Made by a program: the position numbers and the translations under genes. Under the pieces are notes generated by a model. It had not been told where the DNA came from. It searched no databases and was given only the letters and a program-made list of their open reading frames with translations. Of a stretch of 64,000 nt of DNA, positions 33,201 to 43,640 are shown one piece after another. The stretch's first letter is position 1, and the number at the start of each line of letters is the position of its first letter. Origin of the DNA: Eublepharis macularius. Taxonomy: Eukaryota; Chordata; Lepidosauria; Squamata; Eublepharidae. The stretch covers positions 153,754,397-153,818,396 of the forward strand of contig NC_072790.1 of the NCBI RefSeq assembly GCF_028583425.1, given 5' to 3'.

Positions 33201-33885
33201 TTCCTTATTCATATTATGTTGTATAAAGAATCTGGTCTCTCTTCGTAACAACTCAATGTTTTCTTCTTCATGCAAAGGATCTTCATTTATTCTCCATCCT
33301 TTTCTTTTATTTCTTTTCCCAAATCTCCACATAATTGGGTTGTGATCTGAGCCTACCATAGGCATTATTTCCACATCTTTAGTCCATAACACTAAGTCTT
33401 TGGAGGCCCAGATCATGTCAATTCGTGATAAAGTAAAATGTCTTGCAGAATAAAATGTATATTGTCTAGTTTTGGGGTTCTGTCTCCTCCACACGTCTTT
33501 TAAAGTCTCTTGTTCCTTTATTGCAAAAAAAGACTTTGGTAGTAATCCTCTTTTCTTTTGTGCAGCTCCTGATTTCTTATCTTCATCCAAGTTGGTAACT
33601 CCATCGAAGTCTCCAGCTAAAATTATCTGATCATAAGATAGTTCATCCAGTTGTTTTCCCAAGTCCTCAAAAAAATTTTCTTTTGCTCCATTAGGTGCAT
33701 ATATTCCAATCACCAACACCTTTTTTAAATTCCACATAATTTCCACTGCTAAATATCTGGCTTCCACATCGCTCACTACTAATTTTGGCTGTAATTCTTC
33801 TTTTATATACAACACCACACCTTTTTTCTTTTTTTTTGAAGCAGCCACAAATTCACTTCCCAATTTTGCAAACTTTAAATACTTT
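30267..33885 (-). pseudogene. L1 ORF2p, large 3' part (endonuclease, RT, Cys motif)
   Basis: About 1200 uninterrupted codons from KYLKFAKLGSEF to WQFENY. It includes the rest of the endonuclease (IYAPNGAKENFFEDL, GDFDGV, SRIDMIW, GSDHNPIMW), the linker, the RT (YRPISLLNNDYKIFAKIL, FFFADAEKAFDNLNWDF, GTRQGCPLSPLL, FADDIMLIV), the C-terminal region and CWKCKKHEGSLYHMWWTC. The first part of the endonuclease lies at 37422-37564, on the far side of the Penelope element, so no normal ORF2 can be made. The open frame begins with about 28 codons of Penelope sequence at 33968-33886 (MPATAAGETSGTTMPRPRQ). Confidence 0.93.
33874..33885. repeat. Target-site duplication of Penelope-like element, left copy
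   Basis: TTTAAATACTTT recurs at 37410-37421. It lies in L1 ORF2 (codons for KYLK). Confidence 0.88.
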
Positions 33886-34676
33886 GGTTGTTGTGGGTTT
33901 TCCGGGCTGTATTGCCGTGGTCTTGGCATTGTAGTTCCTGACGTTTCGCCAGCAGCTGTGGCTGGCATCTTCAGAGGTGTAGCACCGAAAGACAGAGATC
34001 TCTCAGTGTCACAGTGTGGAAAAGATGTAGGTCATTTGTATCTACTCAGGAGGGGTGGGGTTGAGCTGAGTCATCCTGTAAGAGTTTCCCAGGGTGTGGA
34101 ATGCTAATGGCGGGAGGCTTCACTGTATCCTGAGGAGGTTCTTTTGCATATGGATTGGTACTTGATGTGCTAATCTTCTCTGCAGGGCTATTGTTGGGGA
34201 TAGAATGTTTTGTTAGCCTGGTGTTTTTCAGAACTGGAAACCATGCTCTGTTCATTCTTAGGGTTTCTTCTTTCCTGTTGAAGTTTTGCTTATGCTTGTG
34301 AATTTCAATGGCTTCCCTGTGCAGTCTGACAAAGTAGTTGGAAGTGTTGTCCAGTATTTTGGTGTCCTGGAATAAGATACTGTGCCCTGTTTGAGTTAGG
34401 CTATGTTCAGCCACTGCTGATTTTTCAGGTTGTCCAAGTCTGCAGTGTCTTTCATGTTCTTTTATTCTTGTCTGGATGCTACGCTTTGTGGTCCCGATGT
34501 AAACTTGTCCACAGCTGCAGGGTATACGGTATACTCCTGCAGAGGTGAGGGGGTCTCTACTGTCTTTTGCTGATTGTAGCATCTGTTGTATTTTTTGGGT
34601 GGGTCTGAATACTGCTTGAAGGTTATGCTTTTTCATAAGCTTTCCCATCTGATCAGTAATTCCTTTGATATATGGC
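33886..34676 (-). repeat. Penelope arm, left (element 3' end)
   Basis: Inverse of 36584-37374. It contains the nuclease C-terminus and the 3' UTR ending in the complement of GGTTGTTGTGGGTTTTCCGG. Confidence 0.9.
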
Positions 34677-36476
34677 AAAAACACTTTTCCTGTAGGAGAC
34701 TGTTTTTCCTTGGTTGTTTGATTCATCCTGGGTTTGATTGCTCTTCGGATTTCATTTCTGGAGTAGCCATTTGCCTGAAGTGCGTGGTTTAGATGATTAA
34801 TTTCCTCATTGAGAAAGTGCGGCTCACATATCCGTCTTGCACGATCCACTAATGTTTTCATTATGCCTCTTTTCTGTCGGGGGTGGTGATTGGAGTTTTT
34901 GTGTAAGTACCGATCAGTGTGAGTTGGTTTCCTGTAGACCTTGTGACCTAACTGAAAGTTTGCTTTGCGGATGACCAAGGTATCCAGGAATGGGAGTTTT
35001 CCCTCGATTTCTTTCTCCATTGTGAATTGTATGTTCAGGTGGATGTTGTTGAGATGATTCAAAAATCCCATCAATTCTTCCTCCCCATGGCTCCAAATGA
35101 TAAATGTATCATCCACAAACCGGAACCATACACTAGGCTTGTGGGGTGCTGATTCTAGAGCTGTTTTTTTCAAAATGTTCCATGTAGAAGTTTGCTATAA
35201 CTGGGCTGAGTGGGCTCCCCATGGCCACCCCATCCATCTGTTCATAGAATTCGTTGTCCCATTGGAAGTAACTGGTTGTCAGACAACGGTGGAATAAGGC
35301 TGTTACATCCTCTGGGAAAATCTGATTAATAAGTGCAATAGTGTCTTTTACTGGAACCTTGGTAAACAGGGATACAACATCAAAACTGACAAGTATATCT
35401 TGTGGATTGAGTTTCAGAGAACTGATTTTGTTGATGAAATCTGCTGAATCTTTGATGTAAGACGAGGTTTTCCCAATGTGGTCCTGCAGGAGATCTGCCA
35501 GATGTTTAGCTAATTCATATGTCGGTGAACCAATGGCACTCACAATGGGTCAGAGTGGGACTGAATCCTTATGTATTTTGGGGAGTCCATATAGTCTAGG
35601 TGGCTGTGCTTCAGTCTTGCATAGTTTTCTGTGCGTGTCGGGATGTAGTGAGAAATTCTTGATCAGCGCATTTGTTAGCCTGGTGATTTTGCAAGTGGGA
35701 TCTCGTTTTAGTTTTTTGTAGGTGGAGGGGTCCAGGAGTTCCTTAATCTTCTTTTTGTATTCCTCTGTTTTCATGATCACTGTAGCATTGCCTTTATCAG
35801 CTGGTAGAATGATGATGTCTGGATCTGCATTGAGGGTCTTGATGGCATTTCTCTCCTTGCGTGTTATATTGCTGGTGGGAAGCTTTGCCTTTCGTAGAAT
35901 CCTGGCTGTCTCTCCTCTTATTTCCTCAGCTTCCTCTTCAGGTAGATGACGAATGGCAGCTTCTACATTTGCAATGATATCTTCCACAGGAATTCTGGTG
36001 GGGGTGACTGCAAAGTTTCCTCCCTTTGCCAAGATGGAGGTTTCTTCTGGTGAGAGTTGACGGTCTGTCAGATTGATGACAATGCGTGCATTGTCGAGCA
36101 TTGGGCTAGTCTGTCTTTTTTCCTGTAGTTTGCTAAACTTCTGCTTCTGTCTGGATGTGTGGTTGGTAAAAACTTGTTCCATCTTCCTGTAGGTGAGATT
36201 ATCGATCTTGTCCCAATCCTGACTTCTCATTTTATGGCTGGTGTTGATATGCAAGCAAAATAGCTCCTTGTCTGTGGCAGCAAGTTCTCTGAGGGTAGTG
36301 TGGATTCTCTCACGTAAGAGGGCCTGTTCTAGACGGTCATAAATGCGGTTCGCCTGTGTGGTTTTGAAGATTCTTTTAGTTGTGAGAAAAGATGGAATGG
36401 TTCTTGTGTCCCTGCAGCGTAGGAGAAAGGTTAAAGAACAGAGTAGATGTGCTTTCTTGTTCCGAAGTGTTTCCAA
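34046..36476 (-). pseudogene. Penelope RT and GIY-YIG endonuclease, two lesions
   Basis: About 800 codons starting METLRNKK. RT blocks: ILPADKGNATVIM, PRLYGLPKIHK, ILVSFDVVSLFTKVPV, GVAMGSPLSPVIANFYMEH and the catalytic RFVDDTFIIW. A linker follows, then the nuclease: AGVYRIPCSCGQVYIGTTKRSIQTRIKEH (GIY..YIG and Arg), REAIEIHKHKQNFN (Glu and Asn). Cys pairs and HCRLG lie around it. Two breaks separate the open segments: an in-frame TGA at 35550-35552, where a CpG-type change of Arg is likely, and a one-base shift in an A run near 35172. The protein would nick target DNA and copy the element RNA. No intact product is possible here. Confidence 0.92.
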
Positions 36477-36583
36477 TCTCCGGTTCTGTTGGAATGTTTC
36501 CTCCCCGTAGAGGTGTTCGATGTATTGTCGAAGGCTTTCACGGCCGGAGAACGATGGTTATTGTGGGTTTTCCGGGCTGTATT

Positions 36584-37374
36584 GCCATATATCAAAGGAA
36601 TTACTGATCAGATGGGAAAGCTTATGAAAAAGCATAACCTTCAAGCAGTATTCAGACCCACCCGAAAAATACAACAGATGCTACGATCAGCAAAAGACAG
36701 TAGAGACCCCCTCACCTCTGCAGGAGTATACCGTATACCCTGCAGCTGTGGACAAGTTTACATCGGGACCACAAAGCGTAGCATCCAGACAAGAATAAAA
36801 GAACATGAAAGACACTGCAGACTTGGACAACCTGAAAAATCAGCAGTGGCTGAACATAGCCTAACTCAAACAGGGCACAGTATCTTATTCCAGGACACCA
36901 AAATACTGGACAACACTTCCAACTACTTTGTCAGACTGCACAGGGAAGCCATTGAAATTCACAAGCATAAGCAAAACTTCAACAGGAAAGAAGAAACCCT
37001 AAGAATGAACAGAGCATGGTTTCCAGTTCTGAAAAACACCAGGCTAACAAAACATTCTATCCCCGACAATAGCCCTGCAGAGAAGATTAGCACATCAAGT
37101 ACTAATCCATATGCAAAAGAACCTCCTCAGGATACAGTGAAGCCTCCCGCCATTAGCATTCCACACCCTGGGAAACTCTTACAGGATGACTCAGCTCAAC
37201 CCCACCCCTCCTGAGTAGATACAAATGACCTACATCTTTTCCACACTGTGACACTGAGAGATCTCTGTCTTTCGGTGCTACACCTCTGAAGATGCCAGCC
37301 ACAGCTGCTGGCGAAACGTCAGGAACTACAATGCCAAGACCACGGCAATACAGCCCGGAAAACCCACAACAACC
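36584..37374 (+). repeat. Penelope arm, right (inverted)
   Basis: Inverse of 33886-34676. The inner junction at 36584-36586 shares GCC between the upstream leader and the arm. Confidence 0.9.
36585..37214 (+). pseudogene. Inverted partial copy of Penelope endonuclease
   Basis: Plus-strand frame, open from upstream, encoding LPYIKGITDQMGKLMKKHNLQ through the whole GIY-YIG domain to PHPS-stop. It is nearly identical to the main copy (visible changes: PTQ to PTR, MLQ to MLR, IPN to IPD). No RT precedes it in this orientation. It is the right arm of the hairpin, not a separate gene. Confidence 0.9.
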
Positions 37375-37409
37375 ATCGTTCTCCGGCCGTGAAAGCGTTC
37401 GACAATACA

Positions 37410-37421
37410 TTTAAATACTTT
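37410..37421. repeat. Target-site duplication of Penelope-like element, right copy
   Basis: Exact copy of 33874-33885. Confidence 0.88.
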
Positions 37422-37564
37422 ATATCTCGCTTTTTAATATGGGTCTCTTGCAAACATACAATGTCACATTTTTGTTTTACTAGCCAGTGGAAGATATTTT
37501 TCCTCTTATTAGGCGAGTTAAGTCCATTTACATTCCAAGATATTATTTTGCACTCCATAATCAT
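37422..37564 (-). pseudogene. L1 ORF2p N-terminus, cut off by Penelope
   Basis: MIMECKIISWNVNGLNSPNKR..CLQETHIKKRD, the first endonuclease strand and the catalytic Glu of QETHI. The frame then passes into the target duplication and Penelope DNA. Its ATG overlaps the ORF1 stop as ATGA. Confidence 0.9.
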
Positions 37565-38380
37565 AATCTTGTTGTTGGTAAGTCCTTTACATTGTCCCTA
37601 ATTAACTTTTCCATCTCCAATTCAGATCTGATGCGCTTTTTAGCTCCTCCAAATTCGAAGGACAGTACTTCTGGTATTTCCCATCTATATCTTATCTTCA
37701 TGTCCTTCAAAATCTGGACTAAATCTTTATATTTTTTATGATCTAACAGCACCGATCTGGGCAATTCCTTCATAATAATCACCACCTTGCCGTCAACCTC
37801 CAATGGGTCCTGGAATTTTTTACTCACAATCATTTCTCTTGTGTTTCTAGTCGTGAATTGCACAATCATGTCTCTTGGTAATTTCCTCTGGGTCGCGAAT
37901 CTTGAATTTATTCTGTATACCACATCTAGGAAAGCCGCAATTTCTTCTTCCTCTTTCCCCAGGTATCCAGCCAAAACTTCTGTAATTCCTTCACTTTCTG
38001 GCAAACTTTCTGGCAAACCCCAGGTATCCAGCCAAAACTTCTGTAATTCCTTCACTTTCTGGCAAACCACGAAATCTCAGTTGTTTCTCCATATGTTTAC
38101 TTTCTGCTACAGCCATTCTGCCTCTCATCGCCCTCATCTCAGTTCGTTGCGTGTCTGCTAAAGTGTCCATTGCATTTTCTACTACATTAACTCTTTGCTG
38201 TGTGGCTTGCAAATCGTTTTGTATTTTTTCCATACCTTTCGTCAGTTCTGCCAATTCCTTCTTAAGTGTCTCTTTAAACTCTTTTGACATCTCTTGTATC
38301 ATATCTTTAACTTCTTTGTTTCCTTCTGAAACTTTTTTATCCAAACTTTCAATTGCTGCTTGCCACTCCTTTTTTGACAT
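37561..38380 (-). pseudogene. L1 ORF1p, broken by a 61-bp tandem duplication
   Basis: Starts MSKKEWQAAIESLDKK, as in the intact ORF1 of the other copy, followed by the coiled coil (KEVKDMIQEMSKEFKETLKKEL) and QLRFRGLPESEG. The sequence CCCAGGTATCCAGCC and the following 40-odd bases occur twice with a 61-base period (about 37958-38072), which is not a multiple of three, so the frame is lost. The RRM and C-terminal part (FLDVVYRINSRF, IVQFTTRNTREMIV, ELPRSVLLDHKKY) continue in another frame to the stop at 37561. Confidence 0.9.
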
Positions 38381-39320
38381 TGTGGGGCTAGCTTTGCCTT
38401 GCTCCCACGAGTCCGCTCTTTTTCTTAACTCCGTGGCGTTTAACTTTATATACTTTTACTTTTAAAAGTCCCAAATTTGATCTATTCCTTTAAGAAAAAA
38501 AACCACATTTACACAGTCCAAAATGTCGGGCGTCTTTTCTCTATGGTTATTTCAACTATACTTCTAATCCAAGATGGCCTACTTCCTCTTCCGCTGAAGC
38601 CACAACCTTTCCCTTCTTCAAAATGACGATCTTCTACTTCCTGTCACATAGAAAAGGCCACTTCTCTCCAGCTTCTCTATTGTTCTGACGTATTTCCTGT
38701 TCCTCTGCCACACACAGCAGTTCTCGTGATGTTGAGACTTTCCCACAGTCCACTATCTCTTACTCTCCGCATGTATGTAAACAATAATCAGCTTTCTCTA
38801 CTAACTCCGTTATACCTAGTCCTTTTTTTAAAAAAAATTCTTGCCGGAACTTCCCCTTGTTATAATCAATCTGTGGCAGTTTTTAAATTTCCTTTAGTAC
38901 TTTATTTCTTAAAGCAATCTGTCCCATTTCAAGAGATAGTAATCTTTACCTTCTTAGTCGTTTTTGCGGGTTGTAATCACTGTTTCTATATTCAATTCAC
39001 TTCAAGTCCCCTTGTCCCTGTATGAAGCTTGGGCATGCAGGTCTTATGCCAACCAAATTGGCTCCAAAACTGCTGTAGAGATCTTGGCAAAACCTTTCTT
39101 CGGGTGGGACCTCAAGGGACTGGAGAGAGTCCGTTGTGCAGGACCCCCCCTCGCCCAAGATCAATGCGCCCTCAGGTTCTTGAGCGTTCTACGCCTGTTC
39201 TCCGCCTGAGAACAGTTGGCTACGGGCAAATCCTTGCCCCTCTAGCCTCCAAAACAGCAGCCCGGACAGCTCAGCTCTTAGAGCTGCGTTAGACTTTCAT
39301 GGATCCCAAACCGGAAGTCC
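38381..39320 (-). promoter_or_regulatory. L1 5' UTR of the split copy
   Basis: About 940 bases with recognisable similarity to 8824-9750, including the end AAACCGGAAGT (complement of ACTTCCGGTTT) and the phrase for 'gcggcagagcc/caccctttga' style GC-rich blocks near 39080-39260. No discrete promoter site was identified. Confidence 0.6.
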
Positions 39321-39328
39321 AGGTGCTT

Positions 39329-39545
39329 GGTGGGGGGATCCATTGCCTGGCTGGCCAGGTTGCAGCCATTCAAAGGATGGCCTATACCCGGGGCATAGGG
39401 CTCGCCCAGACAGTTCAAGGCGGAGGTCCGGAGTTGACCCCAGGGCTTGACCTGTACCACTTAGTTGGCCCTTGCCTTGTTTATGTTATGGACATTTAAT
39501 AAACGGCCCTTTAATTCCAAGCCTGTGTCTGCCTCTTCATTCCGG
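39329..39545 (+). repeat. Terminal repeat of Ngaro-like family, right part
   Basis: Matches 53215-53430: a shared order GATGGC.TA.ACCC.GGGCA, CTCGCCCAGACAG, GGAGGTCC, GACCTGTAC, then TTTAATAAACGGCCCTTTA against TTCAATAAATGGCCCTTTA, then GTCTGCCTCTTCATTC. AATAAA acts as a poly(A) signal. It lies directly outside the third L1. Confidence 0.65.
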
Positions 39546-39607
39546 CTGGGGTTGCAAAAGCAAACTACAACAATGAGAAATTCTTCTCCATATGTCAATT
39601 AAAGAAT

Positions 39608-39845
39608 AACAACAACAACATTCAATTTCTATACCACCCTTCAGGACAATTTAATGTCACACACAGAACAGTTTACAAAGTACATTATAATTATTCTCAC
39701 AACAATCATCATGTGAGGTGAGTGGGGCTGAGAGAGCTGTGACTGACCCAAGGTCACCCAGCTGGATTCAAGCATAGGAGTGGGGTATCAAACCTGGTTC
39801 TCCAGATTAGAGTCCTGCTGCTTTTAACCACTACACCATACTGGT
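39608..39845 (-). repeat. tRNA-derived SINE
   Basis: On the minus strand it begins with a tRNA-like head containing an A box (TGGTGTAGTGGTTAAAAGC) and a B box region (GGTTTGATACC), followed by the body ACCCAAGGTCACCCAGCTGG (given here in plus orientation) and a (GTT)n tail. The internal promoter would be read by RNA polymerase III. A closely similar copy lies at 55987-56239. I do not assign a family name. Confidence 0.8.
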
Positions 39846-42800
39846 ATGTTTGGTAAATAAAGATGTTTGCAAGGAACGGGGTTACGCTAATAGAAACATA
39901 AGACATCCTTCTTATCCATTTGTGCATTATTATCTATTTTGTGCTGCTTTTTATTGCAGTTGTCAATAGCATATTTTCTTGTGATAATGCCTTCCTACAA
40001 CAAAATACTCAGTTTATGCTCTTTAAACTTTTAACATAGTCCAGAACATTTTGGGATGCAGAACTTGTTTTCTAGTAGGAATTCCAATGAAGCTTTTATC
40101 TTGTGGACAAGTTTTCTGTGATCCTGATCCCTGAACACCTTTTACGCTCACTTAAGTGAGGTCATGCATTTTCTGTAGAATACTAATATTCTTGGCAGAA
40201 TTCAGAAGCAAAAGGGTTTCAAGCCAAAGTGATGACTCTCAAATGTGACCCTTTTGTAGCATTCTATGAAACTGCAGCATGCCTTTCCTCAAATCAAATC
40301 ATACTAGGAGATGGCTTCAATTCTATAAAGAGGCCTCATGTATTGGTAATCAAAGCACAGGATTATTTAATCTACAGGGCAAAAAGCGAGGTAATGCTGT
40401 TAAAATCATATACTAATAGAGTTACTTTCTAAATATGATTCTATCCTATTTAGCCTTGGTCTGATGGAAGATTGGCCATCTTTAAATGTAAATAGCAGAT
40501 CTAAAATTGGGGCTTCCTTTGTATATTCCTCCATTGTTTCTCTTTGAATGAAGGTTAAATAAAAAGCCCAAATATCTTTGCCTATTATATAAAAATTAAA
40601 ATCATTAAGACTAAGTCTGTCTCTAGTGAAATAAATAGGTTTATAAATGAGAGAGAATATTGAATACTATGCGATGGATTACTGGCATTTTATATCTACA
40701 TGTCAAGCACTGTTTTACTAGAGTATGTCAGGGAGGTTTAACAGTTGTTTATAACTGTAGCATAGAACTAACTTTCCAAAGCAGATTGGGAACAGATCTC
40801 CTCTCTGTCTTGACTAGCGTAGGTAGTTAACTATAACTGCTGCACATATGTTGCCTTTACTTGTTCACCTCCAAAGCTGGGGGGGGGGGGTGTTAGAGAC
40901 CATAGTCCACATATACACAGGCAGAACTTTAAAATGATATCTCAGATGGAGCTGTGCAAGGAAAAGGTGGGAGGTGGGGGTGGCAACTTGAATTGAACTA
41001 AATTTTATCTCTATTAAACATAAAAAATATGGACAAGAAAAACAAAGAGAAGTAGGCAGATTCAAAGGTAATGCAGTAAGAATAACTAGATCAATGCAAA
41101 ATCACAAAACATTCATAGAATAAACAATAATAAATTAATAAAATTGTTCCTAATCCTGTTGACAGTAGATATTTTCTGTTATTGGTTTAGTGCCAATAAT
41201 GGAAATGCTCCTAAGTTAAGCAAGTATGTTTTCTGCTAGGGAAAGTGAGCAAATCACATAAAGAAGGAGGCAGAGAGAGGGAGATGGAGCAGTATACAGG
41301 GCAGGGCCTTCTCCAAGCAGGACTCAAAGGGGCAGGGAGCCACTATTAAAGCTACAGAGGTTGGACTTGGAAGGTGCAGCTGGGGAGAAGAGAGAGCAGA
41401 TTAAAGGAGGAAGGCTTTCAGTTTCACCAGAAGTTCTTATGACAAAAGGTTAATAACATGCTATGATTTTGGCCTCTGTCTAGTAATAACATATCCCACC
41501 TCACCTGAATATGTAAGTGAAAACATTTTTCTGTCTTGTTTGGCAGTTTTTCTTTGCTCCTTAACTGATATTTTCACATTCTGCTTGTAATTAGCTTCTG
41601 TGAAAAATAGAGGAACTTGGAACATACTGATAAATTGAGACAGTTTTCTGACTCATCCTGGAAGCCAGTCTTGGCAAATCTTATTAGTTCTGACTAAGGG
41701 ATATTAAAAAAAGAGTCCAAGCATTTCTTTGAGGCAAAGGGTGCTGAAATTCTGCATGGGAGTGTATCAAGTGAAACCTATGAGGGTAAAAGTGATGAGA
41801 TATTTATGTGTGTTGGAAATAAAGTTACTTTCAAAGAAAAACTCCAAGGACAGAATAAATTTGTTAGGCTAAAGTTAGAAATACTGCTGTCTTATGTAAG
41901 ATGTCTCAATATTATCAGCTACAAATCATATGCCTATATTATTTTCTGGGATGTGGAAAATTATAAATATTACTTTTTTAAAAGTAATTATTAATCAAGG
42001 TTTTTTTTTTCAAATCAAAAGCAGAGTGGTGTGGGAAATATTTTCAATTTAATTGTTTCTGATCTAAAAATGTTTACATTTACCTTGATTAACAAGTGCC
42101 TACCTGCATGCTCGTACTCAAATGCAAAGCATCTTGAGACACCGCAGGCATTTTACAGGATAATTTTTTTATAGAACAAAGAGTTCTGATTGGTCAAATG
42201 TGGTCTCCTTCAAATTGCTTACTTTTGAAATTGGTTATAATGATTTTTTTTCATAATTGTTTATTAATAAAGTAACACCATTAGTGGCAAGAGTAGAAGT
42301 AGAAGACAAGTCATGGATAACACAGGTTTAGAATCCAAATTTAGATTAGGGAAGGGAAAAAACAAGGGGAAGGAAAGGAGTGAAACTCATAAGATATGAA
42401 TGTGAGTAAATTCAGTTACAAGCACCTGGGCTTGGTAACAACAGCTGATGTGAACGAGGTTAAAGTTTATACTGTTGTGCATGTGTTTATAAGCTATTAG
42501 CCAAACTGCTATTCAGAACACCTTTGACTGGATTGCTTGTTGAAATATAGGTTTATGTCTTACAAATGAGCTTGAAGAGATAGTAGAAGAAAGGTTTTAT
42601 TATGATTTTCACCAAGGCATTTTCCCCAATCACATTTTCCTCCCAGGCTGCTCAAGGGAAGAAGGAAAAGATGCTTTTTTTCTGCTCCATGCAGCAAATG
42701 GTACTGAGGTCTTGAGGAGGAAGACCTTGAGTAGGAAAGTGGTAAAGGGAAGGACTAAACCTCACTACTTATGATTAAGGGTTGGAATACTTTTTCTATA

Positions 42801-42849
42801 AGGAAAGGACTTTGGGGACTTTTCGGTTTAGAAAAGGGATTACTAAGGG
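39846..42849. other. No recognised gene or repeat
   Basis: 3 kb of AT-rich sequence. The ORFs are short, and a G10 run lies near 40880. No LINE or SINE signature was recognised. Confidence 0.4.
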
Positions 42850-43090
42850 GGAACAAGACAGAGGTTTATAAAACTATGCATGAGGTGGAAAGAATGGATA
42901 GAGGACCATAGTAGAACTCAGGATCATCCAATGAAATTGATGGACAGAGAAAAGAAGGACTTTAATCAACAAGGAATTAAATTGAGGTATTAATTGCTAG
43001 TGGACATAGCATGGCCCTGTGCATGGATGGCTTTAAAAATGGAATTAGATAGATTCATGAATGATAGGTCCATCAATGGCTACTAGCCAT
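42850..43090 (+). repeat. CR1-like LINE 3' region, left part, split by a MITE
   Basis: ACAAGACAGAGGTTTATAAAACTATGCATG, CATCCAATGAAATTGATGG, then GATGGCTTTAAAAATGGAATTAG and GATAGGTCCATCAATGGCTACTAGCC. These are the standard noncoding phrases of an amniote CR1-type LINE end. It resumes at 43422. Confidence 0.7.
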
Positions 43091-43421
43091 TAGCTTGCCA
43101 TCCCCTCACCTAGGGCAGGGGAACCGCTGCCCCCACCTGCCACTCTCAGTCCCACTCACCTTGGTGGCGGAGGGGGAGGCATGGGGTAGGGAGAAGAGCA
43201 TGCACATGCACACCAGTGGGGGAGGAATTGTGAACCTGAGCTCTGTGAAAACTGTGCTCTGCCTCCAGAGGGATAGTTCACAGTGCTCAGGTTCATCTTC
43301 AGTGTACACTGTGATTCCTCTGTCATACCAGAAAATGATGAGCAGGAGGTGGGAACCCTACTCTCCCCCCCCCAGCCTCCTGCACCCCTGCTTTGGCCCC
43401 TGGGACCCCTGGCAACCCTAG
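43091..43421. mobile_element. MITE with TAGGGTTGCCA-type ends
   Basis: 331 bases from TAGCTTGCCATCCCC to CCTGGCAACCCTAG. The ends are inverted repeats of each other. The flanks TAGCCAT (left) and TAGCCTT (right) look like a diverged target duplication, and the LINE reads continuously across the gap. It contains an internal palindrome around AGGGATAGTTCACAGTGCTC. ORFs in it are incidental. Confidence 0.65.
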
Positions 43422-43640
43422 TAGCCTTGGAAACTAAAGAGAACCCCCACATGCAAAGGCAGAAAACCTTTGAATGCCAGTGCCAGGAGGCAATTTCAGG
43501 AGAAGGCTTTGGCCTCTGTGCTCTGTTGGCCCTCCATAACAACTGTTGTTGGCCACAGTATGAGACAAGATGCTGGGGCTAGATGGACCACTGCTCTCAT
43601 CCAGCTGGAATGTTCTTACACTGCCACAACTGCCAGTAAA
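43422..43640 (+). repeat. CR1-like LINE 3' region, right part
   Basis: AAAACCTTTGAATGCCAGTGCCAGG..GAGACAAGATGCTGGGGCTAGATGGACCACTG..CATCCAGCTGGAATGTTCTTA, continuing the repeat from 43090. Confidence 0.7.

Larger units (their letters stand above)
33886..37409 (-). mobile_element. Penelope-like element with inverted 791-bp arms
   Basis: A 3524-base insertion in L1 ORF2, bracketed by a 12-base duplication. It encodes RT followed by a GIY-YIG nuclease on the minus strand. Its 3' end (33886-34676) is present again in opposite orientation at 36584-37374, upstream of the ORF. The two arms are equal in length and nearly identical. Beyond the arm, a 35-base leader (37375-37409) is itself the inverse of 36517-36551. 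Such partial and inverted terminal copies (pseudo-LTRs) are known for Penelope elements. Confidence 0.9.
29542..39320 (-). mobile_element. L1 retrotransposon, near full-length, split by a Penelope-like element
   Basis: Minus-strand L1 running from its 5' end at ACTTCCGGTTTGGG (complement, about 39319) to a poly(A) complement at 29542. Without the 3.5-kb Penelope insertion it is about 6.25 kb. It has a 5' UTR (38381-39320), a damaged ORF1, ORF2 intact apart from the insertion, and a 3' UTR with a G-rich tract. It is a different subfamily from the L1 at 8824-15005: ORF2 proteins are clearly alignable but differ at many residues, and the 3' UTRs match weakly. Confidence 0.92.

Noticed and set aside
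36447-37214. Separate nuclease gene on the plus strand
   Set aside because: It is the inverted arm of the Penelope element, nearly identical to the main copy, with no RT or own start.
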